Program-made: the position numbers and the translations under genes | Shown: positions 1 to 9,652 of the stretch, piece by piece | Layout of the letters: each line of letters starts with the position of its first letter | Numbering within the stretch: the first letter of the stretch is position 1 | Source: Aquipseudomonas guryensis | GTDB taxonomy: Bacteria > Pseudomonadota > Gammaproteobacteria > Pseudomonadales > Pseudomonadaceae | DNA: 64,000 nucleotides | Reading direction: 5' to 3' | NCBI RefSeq assembly: GCF_014164785.1 | Contig: NZ_JACJFN010000005.1 | Span: 1 to 64,000, forward strand | Notes under the pieces: generated by a model | Told to the model about the DNA's origin: nothing | The model's database searches: none | The model's input: the letters and a program-made list of their open reading frames with translations, nothing else

Positions 1-516
1 GGCCGGTAACGACACCGACAGCGACGACGGCATCGACCCGAGCAGCATCGTCATCACCGGTAATCCGGCCAATGGCACCGTCACCGTCAACGCCGACGGC
101 ACCGTCAGCTACCAGCACAACGGTTCCGAAACCACCGGCGACAGCTTCACCTACACCATCAAGGACGCCAGCGGCCAGACCTCCAACCCGGTCACCGTCA
201 CTGTCGGGGTCACCCCGAGCAACGACGCGCCGGCCGCCGTCGCTGATGCCGCCACCGTCGCCGAAGGCGGCAGCGTGCTGATCGACCTGGCCGGTAACGA
301 CACCGACAGCGACGACGGCATCGACCCGAGCAGCATCGTCATCACCGGTAACCCGGCCAATGGCACTGTCACCGTCAACGCCGACGGCACCGTTAGCTAT
401 CAGCACAACGGTTCCGAAACCGCCGGTGACAGCTTCACCTACACCATCAAGGACGCCAGCGGCCAGGTCTCCAACCCAGTCACCGTCACCGTCGGGGTCA
501 CCCCGGGCAACGACGC
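1..516 (+). repeat. 288-bp tandem repeat inside the adhesin gene
   Basis: The block starting at base 1 recurs almost unchanged from base 289 (period 288 bp, 96 residues). Both begin ggccggtaacgacaccgac. Diverged relatives of the same module recur near 3210 and 3795. The near-identity of the two edge copies suggests recent duplication or gene conversion, and the array probably continues to the left of the window. Confidence 0.9.
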
Positions 517-3500
517 GCCGTTGATCCGTGTACCGGATGCGCAGACCACGGCAGAAGACACCAGCAAGACCTTCTCCCTGCTGACGCAAAATGCCCTGGG
601 TGTATTCGACCCCGAACAGGCCAACCTGAGCGTCACTCTCAGCGTCGAGCATGGCGTCCTCAATATCGGTCTCAACCTGCTCGGCGCCAGCCACACGGGC
701 AGCGGCACAGCCACGCTTACCATTACCGGTAGCGCGGCCGCCATCAACAACGCCATGGCCCAGCTTACCTACGTCCCAGAGGCCAACTACTTCGGCCCGG
801 ACAATCTGCAAGTCAGCGCCAGCGATGGCCAGACAACGGTTAACGACGCGGTAGCCATCACCGTAACGCCGGTCAACGATACGCCAGTGGCCAGCCCGGA
901 CAGCGCGGACGTTTTCGAAGGCGGTGCCAGCATCAGCGGCCAGATTGTCGCGAGCGATATCGATCAAGCGCCCGGCGTAGCCCTGCAATTCAGCACCTCG
1001 GCCAGTGTCGCCGGCCTGACCTTCAACCCCAATGGCAGCTGGAGTTTCGACCCTAGCAACCCGGCCTATGACTACCTGGCCGACGGCCAGGAGCTGGTAA
1101 TCAGTGTTCCGTTCACCGTCACTGACGACCAGAACGCCAGCACGGCCAACAGCCTGACCATTACCGTGACGGGCACCAATGACGGCCCGGTGGTTGACGT
1201 CGCCGGCTCCGACACCAGCGCTGCCTTGAACGAAACCAATGCACCGCTCAGCGTCAGTGGCACCCTGCTGTTCAGCGATGTCGACAGCGGCGACACGCCG
1301 GCCACCACGCAAACCGCCAGCACCATCAGCGCCACTGGCATCGCCCTCAGCGCCGCCCAGCAAACTGCCATCACCGATGCCTTCATCATCGATGCCGACG
1401 GCAACTGGAGCTTCAACCTGGCTTCGCCGGACTACCTCGCCGACGGTGATGTGGTCACCGCCGTGTTCACCGTTACCGTCACCGATGACAACGGCGAAAC
1501 CACCATCCAGGACGTGACTCTGACCATCACCGGCAGCAACGACGCGCCCGTGATCGACGTCGCCGGTTCCGACACCAGCGCCGCCCTGAATGAAACCAAT
1601 GCGCCGCTCAGCGCCAGCGGTACTGTGCTGTTCAGCGATATCGACAGCGGTGACACGCCGGCCACCAGCCTCACCGCCAGCACCATCAGCGCCACCGGCA
1701 TCGCCCTCAGCGCCGCCCAGCAAACTGCCATCGCCGATGCCTTCAGCATCGATGCCGACGGCAACTGGACGTTCAACCTGGCCTCGCCGGACTACCTCGC
1801 CGCCGGTGATGTGGTCACCGCCGTGTTTACCGTTACCGTCACCGACGACAGCGGCGCAACCGCCACCCAGGACGTGACCCTGACCATCACCGGCAGCAAC
1901 GACGCCCCCACTGTCGACGCCAGCCTGGCAACCGTTACCGGTGTAGAAGACACGGCCATTACCCTGACCTGGACGAACTTCGGCATCAGCGATGTCGATT
2001 CGCTGGACAGCGACCTGGGCGTAATCATCAATCAGCTCCCAGCCGCCGGCAGCCTGAGTTTCGAGCAAAGCCCGGGCAACTGGGTCGCCGTTACCCCGGA
2101 TCAGCTCATCAGCAAAGCCGATATCGAAGCGGGCAAGCTGCGCTTTGAACCGGCGGCGCATGAGTCGGGGCACGACGGCTTTGCCGGCAGCGGCCTGGGC
2201 AACCTGCAGGCCGACTATGCACAGATCGGCTTCACGCCCTTCGATGGTACGGATGCGGGCACCGCCAGCAGCCTGAGCCTCGATATCAGTCCGGATGCGG
2301 ACGCCCCCAGCCTGATTCTGAACGGCACGTCAGTCGCTGCCGCAACCGACTTCCAGAGTGCGCCACTGAATGGCGCCAGCTGGTCAGCCAACATCAACGC
2401 TTCCAGCCTGAACACCGGACTGGGCAGCACCTGGAACACCAGCAACCCGGGAGGCCTGCTGGAGATCGGCACCCAGAACACTTACCTCGGCGGCGGCAGC
2501 ACCAACCAGGTGATCGAGCTTGAACGCGTCAGCGGGGATGCGGCCAACCTGTTCACCGACATTACCGCCAAGGCAGGCAGCTCTTACTCGCTCGACTTCG
2601 ACTACTCGCCACGCGCCGGCCAGACCAGCAACTCCGCAATCCAGGTGTTCTGGGGCGGCAATCTGATCGCCACCCTCAATGCCTCGAGCGTGGGCTTCCA
2701 GCACTTCCACTTCGACCTGCCGGCAGACGCAGACGGCACCTATCGTCTCGAGTTCAGGGCTAGCGACAGCAATAGCCTGGGTGGCGTGCTGGACAACATT
2801 CAACTGCTGGATGTGCGCAATACCGGCAACGAGGACAGCTGGATTCGTCTGTCCAGTATCGATGCCCAGCTGGTTGACGGCGACAGCTCGGAAACGCTTG
2901 CGATCAGCATCGACAATATCCCTGTTGGCGCAACGCTGAAGGACAACCAAGGCAACAGCTTTACCGCTGCGCCTGGCAGCACGCAGACGGATGTGACCGG
3001 CTGGGATCTGTCGACCCTGTCGATTCTTCCCCCGAGCAACTACAACGGCAGCTTCAACCTCGAGATCAAGGCCACCTCGACCGAAACCAGCAATCTGGAT
3101 TCCGCCGAGACCACCCAGAGCCTGACCGTGATCGTCCTGCCCGTGAACGATGCTCCGGTCGCCGTAGCCGATGCTGCGACTGTCGCCGAAGGCGGCAGCG
3201 TGCTGATCAACCTGGCCGGTAACGACACCGACAGCGACGACAGCCTCAATCTGGCCAGTATCGTCATCACCGCCAATCCGGCCAACGGCAGCATCACCGT
3301 CAACGCTGACGGCACCGTCAGCTACCAGCACAACGGCTCCGGAACCACTGGCGACAGTTTCACCTACACCATCAAGGACGCCAGCGGCCAGGTCTCCAAC
3401 CCGGTCACCGTCACCGTCGGCGTTACCCCGGTCAACAATGCACCGGTCGCCGTCGCCGACAACATCACGGTTGCTGAAGGCGGTACCGCGACCATCCTGC

Positions 3501-6223
3501 TGGGCGGCGCTAGCAGTGTTCTAGCAAACGACAGCGATGCCGAAAGCAATCCATTGAGCGCGATTCTGGTCACTGGCCCCGCCAACGGTACCTTGACGCT
3601 CAACGCCAACGGCACGTTCAGCTACACCCACAATGGCAGCGAAACCACTACCGACAGCTTCACCTACAAGGTCAACGACGGCACCACCGACGGCAACACC
3701 GTGACCGTCAATATTGGTGTAACACCCATCAACGACGCCCCCGTCGCCGTGGCCGACAGCGCCAGCGTCGCCGAAGGCGGCAGCATGCTGATCGACCTGG
3801 CCGGCAACGACAGTGACAGCGATGACGGCCTCGATCTGAGCAGCCTGGTCATCACCAGTGGCCCGGCTAACGGCAGCGTCACCGTCAATGCCGACGGCAC
3901 CGTCAGCTACCAGCACAACGGCAGCGAGACCACGGGCGACAGCTTCACCTACACCATCAAGGACGCCAGCGGCCAGACCTCCAACCCGATCACCGTCACC
4001 GTCGGCGTTACCCCGGTCAACGATGCCACCGTCGTTGCCAACGACAACGTGACCACCAACGAAGACAGCGCCGTCATCATCAACGTGCTGGCCAACGACA
4101 GCGATGTCGACAGCACCAAGAGCCCGGTGACCGGCGTCACCCAAGGCGCCCACGGCACGGTTGCGATCAACGGCGACGGCACCCTCGCCTACACCCCGAC
4201 GGCCAACTTCAACGGCAGCGACAGCTTCACCTACACCAACGCCGAGGGCGCCAGCGCCACCGTCAACGTCACCGTCAATGCGGTCAATGACGCCCCCGCT
4301 GGCGCCAACAAGACCCTCACCACCCTGGAAGACACCGCCTACACCCTCACGGCAGGCGACTTCGGCTTCAGCGACAGCGAGGGCGACGACTTCGCCGGCG
4401 TGCTCCTGCAGGCGCCGAGCCTGGGTAGCCTGACCCTGGATGGCGTGGCCCTGACCGGCCCGACCAGCGTATCGGCAGCGGATATCAGCGCTGGCAAACT
4501 GGTTTACACACCCGCGAGCAACGCCAGCGGCACGGGCTATGCCAGCTTGAGCTTCCAGGTGCAGGATGACGGCGGCACCGCCAATGGCGGCGTGAATACC
4601 GATCCCACGGCGAATACCCTCACGTTCAACGTCACGCCGGTGGCCGATCCGCTGACGGCGCCGGGCGGGATTACCGTGGTAGTGGGGCCGTCTTTTGACT
4701 TCAACCTGCCTAGCGGCGAAAACGGCCAGTCGTATACCGACCCGCTGACGGGCATTACGGTCAGCGTCCCGAACGGTATGACCCTGGGTGGAAACGGCGG
4801 CCTGGGCGTTGGCGTAGACACCACGACCGCCGGCGGCGGCGAAGAAGCCAACCGCATCGATCCGGGCGAAAGCCTGAACTTCAGCTTCCCTGCCGGACTC
4901 GACGTGCAGAGCATCTCGATGGCCGTGAAGAACACCAGGAACGAGACGGTGGAAATCACCAGCAAGCTGGACGCCAGCGGGGTAAACGCCGGCAGCATCT
5001 CGCTCAGCGGCAGCCTGCTGGACAGCGGTGCGGCCCTGCAAAATCTTGCCCATGCGCGTATCGAACTCACCGTCACCAGCACAACAGGCAGCCTCACTTC
5101 CCTCCCGGCCACGCTGAATGCCAATGGCACTTGGTCGATCAGTGGATTCGATGCCAGCAGTGTCGGCACCATCACCGGCATGACGCTGAAAACCAGCATC
5201 GACGGCGATGCATTCAGCAATGGCGGAGACTTCCTGAGCCTCACGGTCAACCGCAACATCAGCACCATGACCGTCGCCAATGGCACGGCATTCGGCAACT
5301 CCGACGGCTATCAGGTGGAGTTCCTCTCGTTCGCACCGACCAACAGTGTGGGCTTCAGCCACCCAATCGATATCAACGCGGCACTGCATGACGTCGACGG
5401 CAGCGAGACCCTGACCAGCCTCTCCCTGAGTGGCTTCCCCAGCGGCTCGACCCTGACCCTGCTCAACAGCGCGACAGGCCAGCTGACCACGCTGAGCAGC
5501 AGCGGCACAGACGCAGACGGCAAGCCGCTGTTCAGCCTGGACACCGCCCTGCTGCAAAACGCCTTCAGCAGCGGCAGCTTCAATGACCAGCTGTATGTCA
5601 GCAATGCCACGGAGCTGCCCAGCGGATTCGCACCGACCCTGAGCATCACGACGCAGGATGCCAATGGCAGCATAGCCATCAGTACCCTGGGCGGCAGCGG
5701 CAACAACAGCATCAATGGCGGCAGCGGCAACGACTACCTGAATGGCGGCGCCGGCACTGACACGCTGAACGGCGGGGCCGGCGGCGACATCCTGGACGGC
5801 GGCAGTGGCATCGACAGCCTGCTGGGTGGCGAGGGCGACGACCTTCTCATCGGCGGCACCGGCAACGACACGCTGTGGGGTAACGCAGGACGCGACACTT
5901 TTGTCTGGAAGAGCGGCGACACCGGTACTGATGTGATCAAGGACTTCAATCTGGCGCAGGACAAGATCGACCTCAGCGACCTGCTGCAGGGCGAAGAGCA
6001 TGCCAGTGATATCGGTAGCTACCTCAAGCTCAGCGCCAGCGGCGATACCCTGCTGGTGAGCAGCACCGGCGTGCTCAATGCCACCGGCAGCAATGCCGAT
6101 GTCAGCATCCAGCTGGAAGGGGTCAACCTCAGCGATACAAGCCTGAGTCTGGGTGCCACCCCGGCCGCGATCATCAACTCGCTGATCGCTGGCTCCGACC
6201 CGACCGTGAAGCTGGACCACTGA
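2..6223 (+). CDS. Giant repeat-rich RTX adhesin, 3' part (5' end outside window)
   Basis: The reading frame is open from the left edge, so the start is missing; 2073 residues are visible. Most of the protein is tandem cadherin/VCBS-like beta-sandwich repeats, each ending in a motif such as VTPVNDAP. A different domain interrupts them at about visible residues 770-940 (NGTSVAAATDFQ to GVLDNIQLLD) and resembles DUF642/galactose-binding folds. The C-terminus has nonapeptide RTX repeats (GGSGND, GGAGTD, GGEGDD, GGTGND; about residues 1898-1966) and then a hydrophobic, Asp-containing tail typical of type I secretion signals. Such proteins are exported by an ABC/HlyD/TolC system and mediate attachment. 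It is distinct from the LapA protein at 23.5-34.2 kb, and the lap exporter there could serve both (inference). Whether it has an N-terminal LapG-cleavable retention module cannot be seen. A strong terminator follows the stop codon. Confidence 0.93.
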   Translation, partial: AGNDTDSDDGIDPSSIVITGNPANGTVTVNADGTVSYQHNGSETTGDSFTYTIKDASGQTSNPVTVTVGVTPSNDAPAAVADAATVAEGGSVLIDLAGNDTDSDDGIDPSSIVITGNPANGTVTVNADGTVSYQHNGSETAGDSFTYTIKDASGQVSNPVTVTVGVTPGNDAPLIRVPDAQTTAEDTSKTFSLLTQNALGVFDPEQANLSVTLSVEHGVLNIGLNLLGASHTGSGTATLTITGSAAAINNAMAQLTYVPEANYFGPDNLQVSASDGQTTVNDAVAITVTPVNDTPVASPDSADVFEGGASISGQIVASDIDQAPGVALQFSTSASVAGLTFNPNGSWSFDPSNPAYDYLADGQELVISVPFTVTDDQNASTANSLTITVTGTNDGPVVDVAGSDTSAALNETNAPLSVSGTLLFSDVDSGDTPATTQTASTISATGIALSAAQQTAITDAFIIDADGNWSFNLASPDYLADGDVVTAVFTVTVTDDNGETTIQDVTLTITGSNDAPVIDVAGSDTSAALNETNAPLSASGTVLFSDIDSGDTPATSLTASTISATGIALSAAQQTAIADAFSIDADGNWTFNLASPDYLAAGDVVTAVFTVTVTDDSGATATQDVTLTITGSNDAPTVDASLATVTGVEDTAITLTWTNFGISDVDSLDSDLGVIINQLPAAGSLSFEQSPGNWVAVTPDQLISKADIEAGKLRFEPAAHESGHDGFAGSGLGNLQADYAQIGFTPFDGTDAGTASSLSLDISPDADAPSLILNGTSVAAATDFQSAPLNGASWSANINASSLNTGLGSTWNTSNPGGLLEIGTQNTYLGGGSTNQVIELERVSGDAANLFTDITAKAGSSYSLDFDYSPRAGQTSNSAIQVFWGGNLIATLNASSVGFQHFHFDLPADADGTYRLEFRASDSNSLGGVLDNIQLLDVRNTGNEDSWIRLSSIDAQLVDGDSSETLAISIDNIPVGATLKDNQGNSFTAAPGSTQTDVTGWDLSTLSILPPSNYNGSFNLEIKATSTETSNLDSAETTQSLTVIVLPVNDAPVAVADAATVAEGGSVLINLAGNDTDSDDSLNLASIVITANPANGSITVNADGTVSYQHNGSGTTGDSFTYTIKDASGQVSNPVTVTVGVTPVNNAPVAVADNITVAEGGTATILLGGASSVLANDSDAESNPLSAILVTGPANGTLTLNANGTFSYTHNGSETTTDSFTYKVNDGTTDGNTVTVNIGVTPINDAPVAVADSASVAEGGSMLIDLAGNDSDSDDGLDLSSLVITSGPANGSVTVNADGTVSYQHNGSETTGDSFTYTIKDASGQTSNPITVTVGVTPVNDATVVANDNVTTNEDSAVIINVLANDSDVDSTKSPVTGVTQGAHGTVAINGDGTLAYTPTANFNGSDSFTYTNAEGASATVNVTVNAVNDAPAGANKTLTTLEDTAYTLTAGDFGFSDSEGDDFAGVLLQAPSLGSLTLDGVALTGPTSVSAADISAGKLVYTPASNASGTGYASLSFQVQDDGGTANGGVNTDPTANTLTFNVTPVADPLTAPGGITVVVGPSFDFNLPSGENGQSYTDPLTGITVSVPNGMTLGGNGGLGVGVDTTTAGGGEEANRIDPGESLNFSFPAGLDVQSISMAVKNTRNETVEITSKLDASGVNAGSISLSGSLLDSGAALQNLAHARIELTVTSTTGSLTSLPATLNANGTWSISGFDASSVGTITGMTLKTSIDGDAFSNGGDFLSLTVNRNISTMTVANGTAFGNSDGYQVEFLSFAPTNSVGFSHPIDINAALHDVDGSETLTSLSLSGFPSGSTLTLLNSATGQLTTLSSSGTDADGKPLFSLDTALLQNAFSSGSFNDQLYVSNATELPSGFAPTLSITTQDANGSIAISTLGGSGNNSINGGSGNDYLNGGAGTDTLNGGAGGDILDGGSGIDSLLGGEGDDLLIGGTGNDTLWGNAGRDTFVWKSGDTGTDVIKDFNLAQDKIDLSDLLQGEEHASDIGSYLKLSASGDTLLVSSTGVLNATGSNADVSIQLEGVNLSDTSLSLGATPAAIINSLIAGSDPTVKLDH
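1195..1914 (+). repeat. Two-copy 360-bp tandem repeat inside the adhesin gene
   Basis: Two consecutive 120-residue VCBS-type modules start with DVAGSDTSAALNETNAP and end with TITGSNDAP. They are offset by exactly 360 bp (1201 against 1561) and differ at only scattered positions. Confidence 0.9.
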
Positions 6224-6256
6224 CCCGCCCATCCGGGCAGCAAGGCCAGTGCTAAA

Positions 6257-6293
6257 ACAAAGCCGGCCTGCCAAATGGCAGGCCGGCTTTTTC
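6257..6293 (+). terminator. Rho-independent terminator after the RTX adhesin
   Basis: A GC-rich stem AAGCCGGCCTGCC / GGCAGGCCGGCTT with a tiny loop is followed by TTTTT, 35 bases after the adhesin stop codon. The A-run on the other side means it may also act on the minus strand. Confidence 0.9.
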
Positions 6294-6451
6294 ATGGCCA
6301 TTTACCCGTTCACTGCTGCACCACACACAAGTCTTTTTGGCAGCAGACTCCCATGCAAAGGTACCTGGCCATCAAACTTTATTTAGAGGCGCCGGCTGAC
6401 CTGCAGGGGCGCCGTGCGCACGGGCCCTGTCAGGCGATGCCGCGGCGCAAC

Positions 6452-7477
6452 CTAGGCTCCGGCAAACTGCTCGACCACTACCAGCTCGCCATCAAGCAAC
6501 GGCTGCTGGGCCAGGAACTCCAGCGCCGAGGTACGCCAGGACTGGCGCGCCGCCCGTGCGGCACATTGCCCGCGATCCAGTTGCAAGGCGTCCAGGCAGG
6601 CCTGGCGCAGATCCTCGCTCATCACCCCGGTCAGCCCTTGCTCCAGCACATCCAGTGGCCCCGCTACCGGAAAAGCCGCCACCGGCGTGCCACAGGCCAG
6701 CGCCTCGAGCATCACCAGACCATAGGTATCGGTGCGCGAGGGGAACACCAATACGCTGGCCGTGGCGAAGGAGTGCGCCAGCTCGGCGCCCTGCTGGTAA
6801 CCGAGAAAGCGCGCCTGCGGATAGACCGCCTGCAACTCGGCGCGCTGCGGTCCATCGCCAACCACGCGCTTCTCTCCCGGCAGGTCCAGGTCGAGAAAGG
6901 CGCGCAAGTTCTTCTCCGCCGCCAGGCGCCCGACATAGAGAAACACCGGTTCACCTGGCACATCGTCCCGCGATTGGAACAGCCGGCAGTCCACGCCCTT
7001 GCGCCACAATTGCAAGCGGCGCAGCCCCTGGGCCACAAATTCCTCGCGCATGCGCTCGGTACTCACCAGCACGGCCTGGCTGGGGCGGTGGAAGCGACGC
7101 AGGTAGGCGTAGCCCCAGCTCAAGGGAATCCGCGGCCAGCGGCTATGCACATACTCTGGGAAGCGCGTGTGAATGGCGCTGGAGAAGGCCAGCCCACGCT
7201 GGACCAGCCAGCGCCGGGCAGCCCAACCAAGCGGGCCCTCGGTGGCGAGGTGCACGCAGTCTGGGCGGAACTCGCGGATCGCCGGGCCGACCTTCCATAG
7301 ATTCCAGGCCAGCGGGATCTCCGGGTAACTGGGACAGGGCACCGCGCGGAAATCGACCGGTGACAGCAGCTTGACCAGATGGCCCAGGCCGCGCAGTTCA
7401 CTGACCAGCGCCTGCAGGCTGGTGACCACGCCATTGACCTGCGGCAGCCAGGCATCGCTGACGATAAGAATCCTCAT
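6452..7477 (-). CDS. GT4-family glycosyltransferase
   Basis: The 341-residue protein begins MRILIVSDAWLPQ with the N-terminal Gly-rich region of GT-B enzymes (PQVNGVVTSL). It has the nucleotide-sugar site in the C-terminal half (FLYVGRLAAEKN, then FPSRTDTYGLVMLEALACG), the GT4 form of the E-x7-E motif. Such enzymes transfer a sugar from an activated donor to a lipid or glycan; the substrate cannot be read. The frame is open further upstream, but the start at 7477 was chosen because it overlaps the stop of the preceding phosphatase gene in an ATGA junction, which indicates translational coupling. The pairing with an LpxH-family hydrolase suggests work on a membrane glycolipid (inference). Confidence 0.88.
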   Translation of the reverse strand: MRILIVSDAWLPQVNGVVTSLQALVSELRGLGHLVKLLSPVDFRAVPCPSYPEIPLAWNLWKVGPAIREFRPDCVHLATEGPLGWAARRWLVQRGLAFSSAIHTRFPEYVHSRWPRIPLSWGYAYLRRFHRPSQAVLVSTERMREEFVAQGLRRLQLWRKGVDCRLFQSRDDVPGEPVFLYVGRLAAEKNLRAFLDLDLPGEKRVVGDGPQRAELQAVYPQARFLGYQQGAELAHSFATASVLVFPSRTDTYGLVMLEALACGTPVAAFPVAGPLDVLEQGLTGVMSEDLRQACLDALQLDRGQCAARAARQSWRTSALEFLAQQPLLDGELVVVEQFAGA

Positions 7478-8280
7478 GCCACCTGCCCGATGGCCAGCTC
7501 GGCCTCGCGCGCCTGCGCCTCGGCCAGGCGGTACAGCTCGATGCTGCCGTCCAGGTGTTCGATCAGCGCCGTGCACGACTCCACCCAGTCGCCACAGTTG
7601 AGGTACTCCACCTCGCCGACCTTGCGGATCTCGGCGTGGTGGATGTGCCCGCAGACCACGCCGTCGAAGCCGCGTTTGACGCACTCGTGGGCGATGGCTT
7701 CCTCGAAGTCGCTGATAAAGCTCACCGCCGTCTTGACCTTGTGCTTGAGGTAGGCCGACAGCGACCAGTAGCCGTAGCCGTAACGCTCGCGCCAGTGGTT
7801 GAGCCAGCGATTGAGGGTCAGGGTGAACTCGTAGGCGCTGTCGCCGAGAAAGGCCAACCAGCGGTGGTAACGGGTGATCACGTCGAACTGGTCGCCGTGG
7901 ATCACCAGCAATTTGCGCCCGTCGGCGGTGACGTGCTCGGCCTCGTCGACCAGCTGGATATTGCCGAGGATCAGCGTCGAGTAACGACGGAGGAATTCAT
8001 CATGGTTACCGGTGACGTAGATCACCTCGGTGCCGCGCTTGCTCATGGTCAACAGGCGGCGGATCACGTTGGTATGAGCCTGTGGCCAGTAGATACCGCT
8101 GCGCAGCTTCCAGCCGTCGATGATGTCGCCGACCAGGTAGACCTTGTCCGCCTGGTAGCGCTTGAGAAACTCGGCCAGGCGTTCGGCCTGGCAGTCGCGC
8201 GTGCCCAGGTGCACATCGGAAATCCACAGAGTGCGGACTCGTTGCTTGCGGCTGGGTGTGCTGCGCTCGGCGATGCTCAT
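7474..8280 (-). CDS. LpxH-family metallophosphoesterase (UDP-2,3-diacylglucosamine diphosphatase-like)
   Basis: The protein has 268 residues with all calcineurin-like metal-binding blocks in order: ISDVHLGTR, GDIIDGW, GNHDE, HGDQFD and GHIHHA. The family hydrolyses pyrophosphate bonds of UDP-diacylglucosamine in lipid A synthesis, but several Pseudomonas paralogues exist and I cannot tell whether this is the essential LpxH. For that reason no symbol is given. It is the first gene of a two-gene minus-strand operon with the glycosyltransferase (4-base overlap). Confidence 0.85.
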   Translation of the reverse strand: MSIAERSTPSRKQRVRTLWISDVHLGTRDCQAERLAEFLKRYQADKVYLVGDIIDGWKLRSGIYWPQAHTNVIRRLLTMSKRGTEVIYVTGNHDEFLRRYSTLILGNIQLVDEAEHVTADGRKLLVIHGDQFDVITRYHRWLAFLGDSAYEFTLTLNRWLNHWRERYGYGYWSLSAYLKHKVKTAVSFISDFEEAIAHECVKRGFDGVVCGHIHHAEIRKVGEVEYLNCGDWVESCTALIEHLDGSIELYRLAEAQAREAELAIGQVA

Positions 8281-8403
8281 CGGCGTTCTCCGCTGGGTTT
8301 AGCGCGAGCGTGCACGCCAGCGGTGAAGGCACTGTGACAGCCCGATGGCAATGCGGTGACAAGTGCCAGGGCGCGAGCACGGTGTAGACTGCGCCCTTGT
8401 TTC

Positions 8404-8486
8404 AGAACCTGCTTAGGATCTTTTGAGCTAGAGCCCAACTTCAATGCAGCCTGGCCGACGATCAAGAGATCCTCAGCAGGTTCTCA
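8404..8486. repeat. Nested-palindrome element, copy A (short form)
   Basis: Arms at 8404-8426 and 8463-8486 are complementary apart from a few positions (AGAACCTGCT / AGCAGGTTCT at the outside). The left side shares the pattern GATCTTTTG..CTAGAGCC with copy B. The central TGAGC hairpin of the other copies is missing. The right end runs into the Shine-Dalgarno sequence of the AraC gene (AGGAG at 8486-8490). Confidence 0.75.
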
Positions 8487-8496
8487 GGAGCCTGCA

Positions 8497-9258
8497 ATGC
8501 ACCCGATTTTATCCCTGCGCCATTACCGCCACGAACAGATCGCCCACAGCCACGAGCATGCGCAGCTGGTGTTCGGCCTGAGCGGCTGCCTGGATTTCGA
8601 AGTGGCCGGCCAAGGTTGCCAGGTGCTCAGCCACAGCCTGGCCGTGGTACCGCGCACGGCCCACCATGCCTGCGCCAGCCCGGCGAGCAGCCAGTGTCTG
8701 GTGCTCGATGTGCCGGCCGATGGCTGGCTGCAACAGCGCCTGGGCCGGCATGCCGACGCGAGCCGGCGCCTGCTCGACCGCCCCGGCCGCCTGCTGCTCA
8801 ACCCGGCGCAGAGCCAGCTGGTCAACTGGCTGGCAGCCAGTCCGATCAACGATGATGTGATCGCTCAGCAAGGCGCGGCGCTGCTGCTCGCCAGCCTGAG
8901 CAGTAGCGAGCCCTTACCCAGCCATGGCCTGCCGCTGGCAGTCATCGACGCGCATATCGAGCGCCACTGCGCCCACCCGCTACAGGTTGCTGATCTGGCG
9001 CGGCTGTGCGGCCTGTCGGCAGCGCGCTTCCATGCGCGCTTTCTCGCCGAAACGGGGCACACGCCGATGGAGCATGTGCGCAATCGCCGCCTGCAGCTGG
9101 GCCGTGAGCTGCTACTGAGCAGCAACCTGGCCGTCGGCGAGATCGCCGCACGGGTTGGCTACGCCTCGCAGAGCGCCTTCACTGCGGCCCTCGCGCGCCA
9201 ATTGGGCAGTACGCCGCGCCAGTTGCGCCGCGAGTGGCGCGATAAAAGCCGCGACTAG
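8497..9258 (+). CDS. AraC-family transcriptional regulator
   Basis: This 253-residue protein has an N-terminal His-rich cupin-like sensor (HYRHEQIAHSHEHAQ, residues about 7-22) and a C-terminal double helix-turn-helix DNA-binding domain (VADLARLCGLSAARFHARF and VGEIAARVGYASQSAFTAAL). The frame extends upstream to 8356, but ATG 8497 has AGGAG six bases before it and begins the conserved part. The ligand is unknown. Regulators of this type often control an adjacent exporter, and the EamA transporter two genes downstream is a possible target (inference). Confidence 0.88.
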   Translation: MHPILSLRHYRHEQIAHSHEHAQLVFGLSGCLDFEVAGQGCQVLSHSLAVVPRTAHHACASPASSQCLVLDVPADGWLQQRLGRHADASRRLLDRPGRLLLNPAQSQLVNWLAASPINDDVIAQQGAALLLASLSSSEPLPSHGLPLAVIDAHIERHCAHPLQVADLARLCGLSAARFHARFLAETGHTPMEHVRNRRLQLGRELLLSSNLAVGEIAARVGYASQSAFTAALARQLGSTPRQLRREWRDKSRD

Positions 9259-9316
9259 CGCGACAGACTGACGGCGCCGCGCCTGCCTAGACTCTGCGCA
9301 TCGTCAGGGAGTTTTT

Positions 9317-9652
9317 ATGCACACCATCGAATGGCAGGATTTTGAGCGCGTGGAACTGCGCGTCGGCACCCTGCTCAGCGCAAGGCTCAACGAAAAAGCT
9401 CTTAAACCCGCCTACATCCTGGAAGTCGATCTCGGTGAATGGGGGATCAAGACCTCCAGCGCCCAGCTCACCGCCCACTACGCCACCGAACAGCTGATTG
9501 GCCGCCAAGTGCTCTGCGTGTGTAACTTCGCGCCCAAACGCATCGCCGGCATTCGCTCGGAGGTGCTGGTCACCGGCGTCTATGACGCGGACGGCAAGGT
9601 GGTGCTGGCCAGCTTCGAGCATCCCCTGCCTAATGGCGCACGCCTGGCATGA
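9317..9652 (+). CDS. CsaA-like tRNA-binding domain protein
   Basis: The 111-residue protein is a single tRNA-binding OB-fold domain of the CsaA/EMAP-II type (FERVELRVGTLL, VCNFAPKRIAGIRSEVLVTG). CsaA proteins bind tRNA as dimers and have been reported to have chaperone-like or secretion-related activity. Length fits the family. Its last four bases overlap the start of the following transporter (ATGA), so the two are co-translated. Confidence 0.88.
   Translation: MHTIEWQDFERVELRVGTLLSARLNEKALKPAYILEVDLGEWGIKTSSAQLTAHYATEQLIGRQVLCVCNFAPKRIAGIRSEVLVTGVYDADGKVVLASFEHPLPNGARLA

Noticed and set aside
1..516. Regularly spaced repeats resembling a CRISPR array
   Set aside because: The 288-bp and 360-bp periods are in-frame protein repeats of the adhesin, not short repeats with unique spacers.
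3521..6301. 926-residue open frame on the minus strand
   Set aside because: It is the mirror of the RTX adhesin repeats, with low-complexity composition and no recognisable domain.
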